DNA of 64,000 nucleotides from Diogma glabrata (lineage: Eukaryota; Arthropoda; Insecta; Diptera; Cylindrotomidae). Numbering within the stretch: the first letter of the stretch is position 1; each line of letters begins with the position of its first letter. The notes under the pieces were generated by a model that worked only from the letters and a program-made list of their open reading frames with translations, searched no databases and had not been told where the DNA came from. The position numbers and the translations under genes are program-made. Shown piece by piece: positions 33,040 to 43,298 of this stretch. Location of the stretch: contig OY856188.1 in assembly GCA_963693315.1 (NCBI GenBank), positions 151,302,518 through 151,366,517 on the forward strand. Reading direction: 5' to 3'.

Positions 33040-33645
33040 CGCGTCCCGGAAACGTTTTATAATTGCCATCTTCTGTCATATTTTTAGTATACTTATTTAA
33101 TCTCCCATCACAATTTACATCTCTGTTGGTTCAAACATCAGCATCTTAGGAAGTAATAGATATTTTTTTTTTTGTTGTTTCACACTCGGCTGTTGTCAGA
33201 TTGACATTTTTCTTCAGAACAGAAAAATTATACTTGTATCGAATTGGTCAGATCTCGCACGGCTGTTTAAGGTTTGAATAACTAACTGATTCTTCATACA
33301 ACTCCTTAAGTTCTGCCCTAATATACTTGGTCACAGTAGTACCTTAGGAATTGTCACCTTCTGCCATAACTTTAGAATACTTGCTTTCTTTCACCTCTCA
33401 ACTGTTATCTTTGTGTGATCCAATACCAGACGATCACGAATATTAAGTTTTGTTGTAAAAGCTAGTCTAACATTTGTCTCTATAAATCAACCAGGAATAA
33501 AATTTTAGTTCTTGTAATAATTAAATTTTTTTTAATTTTTTGTTTTCACCATCTGCAATAGTTAGTATAACGATTTTCTCTTCACCCTCCATAGTCTCGC
33601 TTTTATTGGTCCAGTTTTGTGCGGCTGTTTGCGTTCTTGAACATT
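33040..33645 (+). repeat. Degenerate repeats upstream of the RING ORF
   Basis: Three diverged blocks share TTGYCAYCTTCTGYCATA-like text near 33061, 33350 and 33545. GTGCGGCTGTTT / CACGGCTGTTT occurs near 33256 and 33620. Monomer-like repeats just before an ORF are reminiscent of LINE 5' promoter arrays; equally they may be duplicated host sequence. Confidence 0.4.
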
Positions 33646-33649
33646 CATA

Positions 33650-34120
33650 ATGGCGGCAACAGATAGAATTGACGTTTCGGACAGATCCAGCTCTTGCGCG
33701 GTCTGTCAGCATGAGATAGTGCCGGCTGACGTCAAAATTCTCACAAGGTGTAACCACCTATTCCATAACATCTGCCTAAACGATTGGTTATTACAGCGTA
33801 ATACCTGCCCGATTTGTCGAGCCGCTTGCGAGCGCGCGGAATTACAAAGGTTGCCTCGAGGAATGGATAAGGATAATACGGTAGTACCACCCCCACCGCG
33901 ACCGGTGACACGCTCTATTACCGCAGGTTGGCAACGTCGTTCTGGTACCGGAACTCAACTTTCGTCTACTCCCATGGCAGTCCGTCTCCCACCATCTAGA
34001 CTCGCCGATGAAGTAAGCATTGAATACATAAATATGAATAAATATATAAGGAAGAATAATTACGTGTGGCTACACGAATATTTTTTGAAGTATGTAATTT
34101 GTATATCTGTGCGTTCTTGA
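33650..34120 (+). CDS. RING-H2 zinc-finger protein (possible first exon)
   Basis: Translation from ATG at 33650 (context ATAATGG) gives a RING-H2 domain within residues ~16-58: CAVC, then CNH, LFH, NIC, and TCPIC, i.e. C-x2-C ... C-x-H-x2-H-x2-C ... C-x2-C. Such domains bind two zinc ions and usually recruit ubiquitin-conjugating enzymes (E3 ligase). Residues after the RING are Pro/Arg-rich and disordered-looking. The codons after 34012 look non-coding, and a good 5' splice site (GAA|GTAAGC) lies at 34012/34013, so a spliced gene continuing downstream is plausible. The repeats upstream leave open an origin in a transposon ORF. The domain is secure, the gene model is not. Confidence 0.6.
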   Translation: MAATDRIDVSDRSSSCAVCQHEIVPADVKILTRCNHLFHNICLNDWLLQRNTCPICRAACERAELQRLPRGMDKDNTVVPPPPRPVTRSITAGWQRRSGTGTQLSSTPMAVRLPPSRLADEVSIEYINMNKYIRKNNYVWLHEYFLKYVICISVRS

Positions 34121-35530
34121 TCCATGACATTTGACATATTTCGTTTTGTATTTTAAAATAAAATGATAGCTTTTATCCGAAATTCTACTTTAAGATATTC
34201 AAATTAAACAAAATTTATAAAAATTAAAGTTTAAATTAACGTTTTACAAAACAATTATTAGTATGTGTGCAGTAGTTTATTCATAAAAATGAAGTGTTGC
34301 ATTAAAATATGTACAAATAACTTTAAAAACACTGAAATTTTATCATCGAATTTCATATCAATGATTAGAATATTTTGACTAATACTACGCATAAAAAGGG
34401 TTTAGAATGATGTTTTAACAAAAACGTAAAGTATTTGCTTTACAAAAACTGTTATTTTCTAGTTTAATTTTATATTTTATTACCCTACATAAATGTAATT
34501 TTTCTTAATCCATCGTTGTCAAACCATATTTCAAACGTAATCACAGCCGAATATAAGGTGTTCTTAAAGTAATTCAATATGATTAAAATTTGTGTTGTAT
34601 GGACAATTAAAAATATTTATATATGGAAATATAAGGAAATATTTTATCCAAACATATTAGGCTTTTAAATTTATATGTAACATTTATTATTTCTTTTATT
34701 TGTTTTGAAAATATAAATATGCAAATTGTAAACAGTACCACCCAGCTAGAATGCAAACACTATCAAACTTCACCAATACTAAAAATTAGATGCTTCACTC
34801 AAAATGTCTAGTTACTCTTCCTTAGATATTTATTCAATGTACATAAGTAATTATACTGATTTGATTACAAGTAGAATAGGGCATTGACTTGGGAATTTTG
34901 TTTTTGTTGTTTCGGTGAAGAGAAAATTTAGAATTTAGATAAATATAAAATCAGCTGTTTCGTTTTAATAGCAAGGTTACATTTTTTAAAGAGATAGGGA
35001 TAATAAAATATTGATTTGATATATAGAAATTTTACATTTTTTTCACGAAAAAATTTTGATTGAGTATGCGAAAAAGATAGGTTTTGCGCCTTGCATTATT
35101 TTTTTTAACGCTGTGAATGAAGAAAACAATTTGTATGCAATAGTCTTTTCTCCGAAAAACAATTGTGATTTGTGATGTTAATGAACTGTTACTCTCTATG
35201 TGCTATTAAATGAAGACTTTCAACTTATGTGAGGTATAAAAAGGTGTTCGAGTTGTAGTTGGATGGTTGATTTCAGCTTCAGTCACGTACAACTAATAGG
35301 AATAGTTTTTAAAATATGATGTATTATATTTTATATGATGTATTGTATTTATTGCAGAATGTATTGTATGTATTTTATTTATTTATTTCTTGTTTCATCT
35401 TTTCAATTTTTCATCAAATCACCTTTTTAAAAAAGTATCATTTTATTATGTTTGTTTTTCATTTCGATTTATTTTTTGTTTAGTAAAATGCCATTGACAA
35501 GAACAAGAAAATTGTTCGAAACGTTGGGTA
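34121..35530. other. AT-rich DNA, no gene seen
   Basis: No ORF of substance, repeat or motif was recognised. It could be intron of a RING-H2 gene or intergenic. Confidence 0.5.
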
Positions 35531-35637
35531 TAGTATATTGTATATTAAGAGCAGAAAGTACTACATTGCTGCTCGTGCATGAAAATTGCAAATCATGCCA
35601 GAGCAGCAATGTTACTTTCTGCTCAAAGTATTCATAC
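35531..35637 (+). ncRNA. Pre-miRNA-like hairpin
   Basis: The 5' arm GAGCAGAAAGTACTACATTG (35549-35568) continues CTGCTCGTGCATGA. It pairs with TCATGCCAGAGCAGCAAT (35593-35610) and GTTACTTTCTGCTC (35611-35624) across a ~10-nt loop, with one 2-nt bulge and one mismatch cluster in about 33 bp. A weaker lower stem (ATAGTAT at about 35530-35536 against ATACTAT at 35634-35640) extends it. Size, small loop and interrupted lower stem match animal pre-miRNAs. I do not recognise the mature sequence. A small foldback element is the alternative. The ORFs crossing it (35452-35658, 35579-35782) are probably spurious. Confidence 0.5.
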
Positions 35638-36006
35638 TATTTTTTTAACGACTGCTGACAAATGCGATCAAAGTTGTAAAGGAGGCATTTATTTATTGTA
35701 TAAAAAACGTATCGGACGTCAAGTTAAAATTTTAAATTTAAAATTTATACAGAGTTTATATCTATTTTTAAATGAGCAGTAGTGATGCAAGTGATATAAT
35801 TAGCACTTCACCTCATATAAAAGAAGCAGCCAACAATTTAACTTCAGATCTGTTGCCTGAAAAATCTTAAGTCAGGTATGAAAAATCTTAAGTCAGGTAT
35901 GAAAAAGCTTACCTATTATTTATCAATTGATCAATTAATATTTATCAAAAAAAACAGGAAATTTTTATTCTGAAGATGTGTTTTTGGCATAGAGGCGTAG
36001 CTAGGG

Positions 36007-36032
36007 GGGGGCGGGGGGGGGGGGGGGGGGGC
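36007..36032 (+). repeat. Homopolymeric G tract
   Basis: Two G runs broken by a single C, the longer about 20 bases, sit just inside the left hAT terminus. Such a tract can form a G-quadruplex and is prone to length variation and sequencing error; the corresponding right end has CCGCCCCGGGTGCC instead. Confidence 0.85.
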
Positions 36033-36049
36033 GGTCCGCCCCGGGTGTC

Positions 36050-37130
36050 ACCCGTTTTAGGGTGACACCCGAACGTAAAAAACTTAAACAAACCATCACA
36101 ATGTTTTCAACGATAAATCACTTCGAAACCGTTTTGGGGTGACACCCGAACGTAAACAACTTAAACAAACCATCACAATGTTTTCAATGATAAATCACTT
36201 CGAAACCGTTTTGGGGTGACACCCGAACGTAAAAAACATAAACAAACCATCACAATGTTTTCAACGATAAATCACTTCGAAACCGTTTTGGGGTGACACC
36301 CGAACGTAAACAACTTAAACAAACCATCACAATGTTTTCAATAATAAATCACTTCGAAACTGGGGTGACACCCGAAACGTAAAAAACTTAAACGAACCAT
36401 CAAAATGTTTTCAACGATAAATCACTTCGAAACCGTTTTGGGGTGACACCCGAACGTAAAACAACTTAAACAAACCATCACAATGTTTTCAATGATAAAT
36501 CACTTCGAAACCGTTTTGGGGTGACACCCGAACGTAAAAAACATAAACAAACCATCACAATGTTTTCAACGATAAATCACTTCGAAACCGTTTTGGGGTG
36601 ACACCCGAACGTAAACAACTTAAACAAACCATCACAATGTTTTCAATGATAAATCACTTCGAAACCGTTTTGGGGTGACACCCGAACGTAAAAACATAAA
36701 CAAAACCATCACAATGTTTTCAACGATAAATCACTTCGAAACCGTTTTGGGGTGACACCCGAACGTAAACAACTTAAACAAACCATCACAATGTTTTCAA
36801 TGATAAATCACTTCGAAACCGTTTTGGGGTGACACCCGAACGTAAAAACATAAACAAACCATCACAATGTTTTCAACGATAAATCACTTCGAAACCGTTT
36901 TGGGGTGACACCCGAACGTAAACAACTTAAACAAACCATCACAATGTTTTTCAATGATAAATCACTTCGAAACCGTTTTGGGGTGACACCCGAACGTAAA
37001 AACATAAACAAACCATCACAATGTTTTCAACGATAAATCACTTCGAAACCGTTTTGGGGTGACACCCGAACGTAAAAAACTTAAACAAACCATCACATGT
37101 TTTTAACGATAAATCACTTAGAAACTATTT
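36050..37130. repeat. ~77-bp minisatellite, 14 units in alternating A-B order
   Basis: Each unit contains GGGGTGACACCCGAACGTAA, AAACCATCACAATGTTTTCAA and GATAAATCACTTCGAAACCG. Units with CAACGATAA and with CAATGATAA alternate strictly for 13 units, as do AACATAAAC and CAACTTAAAC variants, giving a ~154-bp dimer. The unit includes the hAT subterminal GGGGTGACACC, so the array grew from the transposon end. Confidence 0.93.
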
Positions 37131-37562
37131 TAACCAGGTTATCCATTTAATTTTAATTTATAAATTGTGATAACTTATAAATATGTCCTATAAATGTGTT
37201 ATTGGTTCAAAAAGAATCTATTCTACTTTTTAAAATTTTTGAGTTATTACGTGAAATAAAATTTTAACAATATTAATCGAATCAACATGTTGAGCATTGA
37301 ATCCCATCACCACAATTACTCAATAGCTTTGAATATTCCTATAGATACCATATTGAACGTTTTTTACGATACATTATTTAGTATGCAAGCATGATTATTT
37401 AATGACCAGGTCTGAAAACATATATGCTGAATAATGTATAGGAAAAGTGGTTTACGTCGATAATGTGGACCCCTTTGTCGATAGGGTGGCACCCTTGAGT
37501 TACAATGTCTCTATTCCAAAATTATTTCTAAAATATCCGCTTAACCTTACTACCTAATATAT

Positions 37563-38214
37563 TGTTACGTTTTTCCTACCTTACTTCGAATTTGCCTAAC
37601 TCACAATTCGATAAACGCAATTCCCAATCTCTCCTGAGTTCGATCACTGATTAGTTAGCAAACACACCAGGTTTTATTAAGTATTCAACACCTTAATTGT
37701 TCTCCACAACAACAGGAAAACAATACAGCAAACAATATTCCTAACTAGAATATTCTTTCAACAGCTTCAGAAACTCCAACGGTTTATTGTAGAAATTTCC
37801 AATTCACAACGTTCAAAATAATACACAAAATATTTTTACTCAATAACACTTATAACTTTATTTACAAAAACTTTACACAAAAACTAATTTAAAGATCACT
37901 TTTATAATTTTTAACTTCACAATCGCAGGTTTAAAATAAACTAATTTAAAACTACAAAAGGTATTTTTTCTTATATACCTTCTGCAATACTTCTAGATAA
38001 TTCGACATCACTTTCCAGAAACCTTGAGAAAATATTAGAATATTCGATTATTTTACGTTATGTTGATTTGATTCATAAAATCGTTTATGTTGACCCTATT
38101 TCTAAGAAGAGACAACAACAACAATATTAATTTCATTAATTTGTCTGTTGTGTTTTGTTGATTTTATTTTCCTGGAAGTGACCGTAATCGTCTAGATTTT
38201 TCTGAATCGTAACA
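37563..38214. mobile_element. Solo LTR (652 bp) with ATAT duplication
   Basis: It begins TGTTACG and ends CGTAACA, a perfect 7-bp terminal inverted repeat. The 4-bp duplications ATAT flank it (37559-37562, 38215-38218). No internal domain is present, so it is the product of LTR-LTR recombination. Diverged pieces of a related LTR occur at 57355-57530. Confidence 0.85.
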
Positions 38215-38218
38215 ATAT

Positions 38219-39160
38219 GTTTTACATTTCAAACAAATTAATTGCAAACACCTAAGGAAACTAACAAACAATCAAATTACCGTGTTTGTAAATGATCTCA
38301 AAATAATTTTTTTTCCTTTATCTTGAAACTCAAAGAATAAATTGAAATAGATCGTTTTTCAATGGACACAAAAATAATTACTGTGGAATAAAATGGCAGT
38401 TGTGCAATTACTGCAGTTTTGCAAATTTTTGTAGGTTGATACATACTCATACTGTTTGTTTTCAGTTTTATATATTTGAATTAAATGAAAGTTTATCATT
38501 TAAAATTACATTTTGTTGGGTTTTAAATACCTTGGAAATTTCAAACTCATCAAGTGATTCTTTTAAAGATCCTTGGCTACATAAATGTAAAGCCTTCAAT
38601 TTTTTTTAAAAGTGGTGTAGCTATTGTTATTAACTATGTAAATGGTTTGCAAAAATAAACTTTAAATTTTGTTTATTTTTCTTCTTAGGCAGGTATTCCT
38701 TAAATCAGTCTTTAAAACATTTTCCGGTTTTCCCGATGTAAAATTTTTCACAAAAATCACATTCAATTTTGTAAATTATTGAGCATGATTCTAATTGGAT
38801 ATTTAATTTTGGTTTCAATTCTTTATATAAAATATCTTTTAGGATTTCATACTTATATTTTTTTAAATAGTTCCTTATAATATTAGGCTATGATTTGTAT
38901 ATTCCATTTTATCAAATATTATTTAATATAAGTTGTTACAAGGAAATTTAAATAAATTAATTTTCTTGGCGGTGTATTTAGTCGTTAACACAGTGTACTT
39001 ATTATGAACTATGTACCTATTATGTATCCTACAAATATATTTAGAATTAATGCTTTGCTGACACCTATACTATAATTAAAAATATTTTCTTAGATTTCGT
39101 TTAGCAAATATCCCAAAAAATAAATATGCCACGAGGATTTCATAATTTTTAAAGAAAAAG
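38219..39160 (+). other. AT-rich hAT interior, no recognisable coding sequence
   Basis: Lies between the solo LTR and the first transposase block. It may be 5' untranslated or decayed zinc-finger-coding sequence of the hAT element; nothing specific is visible. Confidence 0.4.
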
Positions 39161-41935
39161 TTGGTTCCAGCAGAGAAAGACCAAATCTATAAATATGTTA
39201 CAAAACCCGATGATATCCAAGGTTCATCAAAAGAAACTGATTATCACGTTGATGCAACGAATGTTTCAGAGAATATTGGCTCATCTTCGGAAAGTAACAG
39301 CAACAATACAGAATTAATAATGATAACCTATGATGACGAATTAGAAAGGAATAATGAAAATGACAGTGATAATGCCGCTAATGCTTCTACTTTCGAAGAC
39401 AGTATTTGCATGGGTGAATCACTTCAGGACTTAAGAGATGTATCACATTGGAATATACTCGTCTCTGGTAATGTTCGCATCGAAATCAATAAAAAAGAAA
39501 GTGAACATTTTCAAAATAGAGAAGGGTCGTTTGTTACTGTATCTAGACACGGGTTAGACATAAAAGGTGATGTTCGCCATCTTTCTAAAGAATGGTTTTA
39601 TAAAATGATGAATAATGGTGAAAAAATTCTACGGCCATGGATTGTTTATTCTCCTGTAAATAATAACTTGCGTCCTGTATTGCTTCTTTTGTCGTGTATT
39701 TGCTGTCACCAATAATAATAATACAAAATCAACATTTACTACTGGATATCAGAAGCGGTGGAAACTAAATCCCAAAGTGGCCGAGCATGAAACTTAAAAT
39801 GAACATCTGGAAAATTTTGAAAAATGGAAAACTTTGGAAATGAGGTTAAAAATTCATAAAACGATACGAGACGCAGCCTTGCAATTAATATACAATAAAA
39901 AACAGAAGTGGATACATCTTCTATCCAGATTATTGGATATAACTTTGTTTTTATCTAAACAAAACCCAGCATTTCATGGACATGATGAAGGACAAAGTTC
40001 TTCAAATAAAGGCAATTTCTTAGAACTAACCAAACTATTGTCAAAGTATGATGTAGTGTTAAAAGAACACATTTTGAATTTGGAGCATGGTAAATCACCA
40101 AAAGTATCATATTTGTCACCAGATATACAAAATGAGTTCATAAATGTTTTAGCGATCCACGTAAAGTTTAAGCTTGTCAACGAAATTAAATCGGTTAAAT
40201 ATTTTGGAATTATGTTTGATAGCACACCTGACATTTCACATATTGATCAAATGTCAGAAGTGATTCGTTATGTGAAAATTGATGGTAGTAAAGTGGAAAT
40301 CAAGGAAGTATTCCTTGGATTTTTTCCTTTACGTGGAAAAAAGCCGCTGATTTAAGCGATGAAATTCTTACACTGAAAAAAAAATTGAAGTAATGATAGC
40401 CTCATCTCGAAGATGGCAGTTTATTATTCATGCAAAGAAAAGATATTTACAAACAATTTCACCGTGATTGGGACAACTACTCAGTACTCAGTAACATTTT
40501 CCTGATAACAGAATGAGGTGTAATTAAAATATAAAGTGCTATCCAATATAACAGTAGTTGAATAAAGTTAATAACTATTTCCATGAAAACATATATCTTT
40601 GGCCTTATATCATGAATTTTTCATTTTAAAATTTAAGTATTTGAGATTAATTGAACTATATTTTATTTCCACATAAATATTTCAACTGATTGTCTCAACT
40701 GCATCGGCTTATCATTGTACGGTTGTTGAATCAATCTCGTATTTCGACTCGCCATATCTGCCCGCACGGTGAGGTTGAGACAACTGCATTTCGATTGGAA
40801 ATAGGACATGTTTTTTTCAGTGTAAAAATCTTGAAAATGATGGTATAGATGTTATGAATTGTCGCTCCCATAGGTTATGATAATGCAGTTGTTATGAGTA
40901 GTATACATGGAGAAGTGCAAGCTATTATTAAAGCAAAAAATAACAAAGCAATTTTTGTGGGCTGCAAAGATCATCCAATTAATTTATACGGCCAACACTC
41001 GTCAGTGGAAGCCATTTGTACATGTTTTTCTGCTTCGACTAGCCGCTGGGAAGTACTTGCTAAACACAACAAAGCAACTGTTAAATGCTGCAGTAAAAGT
41101 ATTGGCCGAAAACTTTGATGGGATTGTGGCTGAAATTGAGAAGTTAAGTGATCAACAAGAAAATTTAGACACTAGAGGCGCTGCACAGAACCTTAACAAT
41201 GCAGCATGTGATTTTTCGTTTCTTTGCTATCTTTTGTTTTGGAATGATATTCTAAGAGAAATAATATCTGTGCTCAGATTGGATTGCAAAGCACGGGCTT
41301 GAATATTGATCAATTAGCTACAAAAATAGAGTCAATTCATTACGAAGTCTCATTGTAGAAGAGGCAATAGATCTTGCTGCGAAAAAATCGGAGGACTATG
41401 ACATTCCAATGGAAAGCCGAATTCGTCATAAAAACGCAAAAACGAACGGGTGGTGAGTTTGCACCTGATGTTGGACTGACACTGAGAGCTCAACTTAAAA
41501 AGGACATGTTGGAATGTCTTGACCGATGAACTCCGAACTAAACTGAAGTCAGTTCAAGATTTAGCTTCATTGTTCGAGGTTGTGCAGACAAACACTTAGC
41601 TTTTGGCGAACAGTGAAGAGTTAAAATTATCGGTATCAAAATTTACTGGTTTTTATGATGCGGTATTGGCAACAGAACTCCTCATAGAGATACAAAGGGT
41701 GAGGAGGCATTTAAAAGCGGCCAATGTTACAGTTTCTAACTGGGTGTACCTAGACTTTTTGAAATTCATCGTAGAATGGGATTTGTTAGAATTTCTTCCG
41801 AATCTTACGGTCGCACTAAACTTATTTATGACTATTTGCGTATTAGTGGCTTCGTGTGAGAGGAGTTTCAGCAAATTAAAATTAGTTAAAAATTACTTGC
41901 GGGCTTATAATAATAATGCTCATTTGTATTAATTA
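39161..41935 (+). pseudogene. hAT transposase, ZMYM1-like, multiply broken
   Basis: Pieces appear in order. 39161-39715 is an acidic N-terminal region ending in a DVRHLSKEWF block. 39834-40355 is the DUF4371-type catalytic start (KHEILN-type KEHILNLEHGK; YLSPDIQNEFI; YFGIMFDSTPDISHIDQMS). A MITE (40371-40822) splits the gene. 40894-41302 continues (GYDNAVVM, CTCFSASTSRWEVL). 41603-41932 holds the C-terminal dimerisation domain (FLPNLTVALNLFMTICVLVASCERSFSKLKL). Several frameshifts and stops separate them. The intact protein would bind the element ends and catalyse cut-and-paste transposition. Confidence 0.9.
40371..40822. mobile_element. TA-flanked MITE inside the hAT transposase
   Basis: CACTGAAAAAAAAATTG at the left and TTTTTTTCAGTG at the right are inverted ends, with TA on both sides (40369-40370, 40823-40824). 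Removing it rejoins the transposase codons smoothly (GAAATTCTTA then AAAATCTTGAA). Its ends match those of the 17383 MITE but the interior is different and longer (452 bp). Confidence 0.82.
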
Positions 41936-42055
41936 AAAAAAATTATAAATTACGTTTATCGGCTTTTTATTATTATTGATAGTTTTTATTTTTGGGGTGA
42001 CACCACAATATCCGCCCCGGGTGCCACCCATGCTAGCTACGCCACTGTTTTGGCA

Positions 42056-42615
42056 TATTTTGGTGATCTATCGTAGACAAAAAAGTCTTCATCAATGTGG
42101 TCAATCTATTCAATGATAAAAACAACATTAATCGTTAAAGAAAATTTGGATATTGGTAAATATAAAAGATTAATGTCTTTTTTAAAAAAGACATTCTCGG
42201 GTTATAGAGCCAAAAAATCAAAAGTGTTTTGGAGAGAAGATATTAATAAATTTTAATATTATGTCTTTGGTTTTACTTGTGTTTTTACTTTCCGCTTAAG
42301 AGCAGAAAAAATTAAAAAATGCTCGCTAAACAGCAAAAGCCAACTTTCTCTTTTATCCTGACAGATAGAAAACATTATTTTATCCACTAAAGAATATATG
42401 CTTACCACGCGTATGTCTTCCATTGTAATTGTATTCATTCCACAACTATGTAGTGAATTTGATTAAAACTCTTTAACAGCTCTATAGTTTATTAAATATT
42501 CCCCTAACAAATTAAACAACAAACTTGTTTTGTTTTTCGCTATCTTTGATGTTTTTATTTCAATATGGCGATACAAATTTTTGCATGAAAACGGAAAATT
42601 AAATGAAATATTTTA
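42056..42615. other. AT-rich spacer, nothing recognised
   Basis: Flanking DNA to the right of the hAT element. No ORF or repeat of note. Confidence 0.5.
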
Positions 42616-42623
42616 CAGTCGTT

Positions 42624-42755
42624 GATAAAAAAGCATCTTGTATTCGCTTAGGATGATGGTAATTCTTCACTCGGATGATTCCCTCCACTCGCTACGCTAT
42701 CCTCGTGAAGAATTGCCTTCATTCTAAGCTCATACAAGAATCTACTATTCTATGA
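42624..42755. repeat. Hairpin-forming insertion flanked by CAGTCGTT
   Basis: A 34-bp stem pairs CTTGTATTCGCTTAGGATGA (from 42637) with its imperfect complement ending CATACAAG at 42738, across a ~34-nt loop. Direct repeats CAGTCGTT lie at 42616-42623 and 42756-42763, consistent with an 8-bp target duplication, but the termini are not inverted repeats. It may be a MITE core. Confidence 0.5.
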
Positions 42756-43114
42756 CAGTCGTTAAAAAATATGTTTTTCCTTATTTTTGATTAATTAGTT
42801 TCAGTTGAAAAGTTTTGAACTGATTTCGAATATTTTATTTTAATTTTTTTTTATTTCTTTTTAATTGCCCATGTTTGTATCATCTGAACCATGCTACAAA
42901 TTCATCGAGCATTACTGGACATGCTCCTTTACGCCATAACTTGATAGATCCGTATATGTAGTTCTTTTTGAATCTGGAATATTACAAAACTGATCTTTTT
43001 GATAGCTTTGTACTCTGAAACCCGTGCAAATTATGTTTAAAGTGACCAGAGTTCCACAAGTAATAATTATAATATTGTTTTAATTGTTCAATATCCATAC
43101 TTCTTCGATCTTTA

Positions 43115-43295
43115 GGCCCGCTATACACTTGAGCTAAGCTATGCGAACTATGTTTTTTGTATATAACGTAATCAAATGGATGACTATACACTTGAGCTAA
43201 GTTTATAGCTTAGCTCAAGTGTATAGTCATCCATCTGATTACGTTATATACAAAAAACATAGTTCGCATAGCTTAGCTCAAGTGTATAGCGGGCC
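43115..43295. mobile_element. 181-bp near-perfect hairpin MITE, TTA duplication
   Basis: The left arm GGCCCGCTATACACTTGAGC and following ~65 bp are repeated in reverse complement to 43295, leaving a loop of about 6 nt near 43199-43206. Only one mismatch is obvious (AATGGATGAC/GTCATCCATCTG region). TTA at 43112-43114 and 43296-43298 fits a PIF/Harbinger-type 3-bp duplication. Confidence 0.85.
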
Positions 43296-43298
43296 TTA

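Larger units (their letters stand above)
35990..42047 (+). mobile_element. hAT DNA transposon (ZMYM1-like), dead, with nested insertions
   Basis: Inverted ends TAGAGGCGTAGCTAG (35990, ideal CAGTGGCGTAGCTAG) and CTAGCTACGCCACTG (ending 42047) lie between 8-bp duplications TTTTGGCA (35982-35989, 42048-42055). This is the 8-bp target and CA-G terminus of hAT elements. The subterminal GGGGTGACACC occurs at both ends. The 6.06-kb copy holds a minisatellite, a solo LTR, a MITE and a broken transposase. Confidence 0.92.

Noticed and set aside
35452..35782. Two ORFs of about 68 codons crossing the hairpin
   Set aside because: They encode the hairpin arms in frame by chance; no domain or homologue is apparent.
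36050..37130. CRISPR-like array of ~77-bp repeats
   Set aside because: Units are contiguous with no unique spacers and lie in a eukaryotic hAT transposon; it is a minisatellite.
39161..41935. Domesticated ZMYM1-like host gene
   Set aside because: Multiple frameshifts and stops, a MITE within the coding region and intact hAT termini with TSD show a dead transposon.
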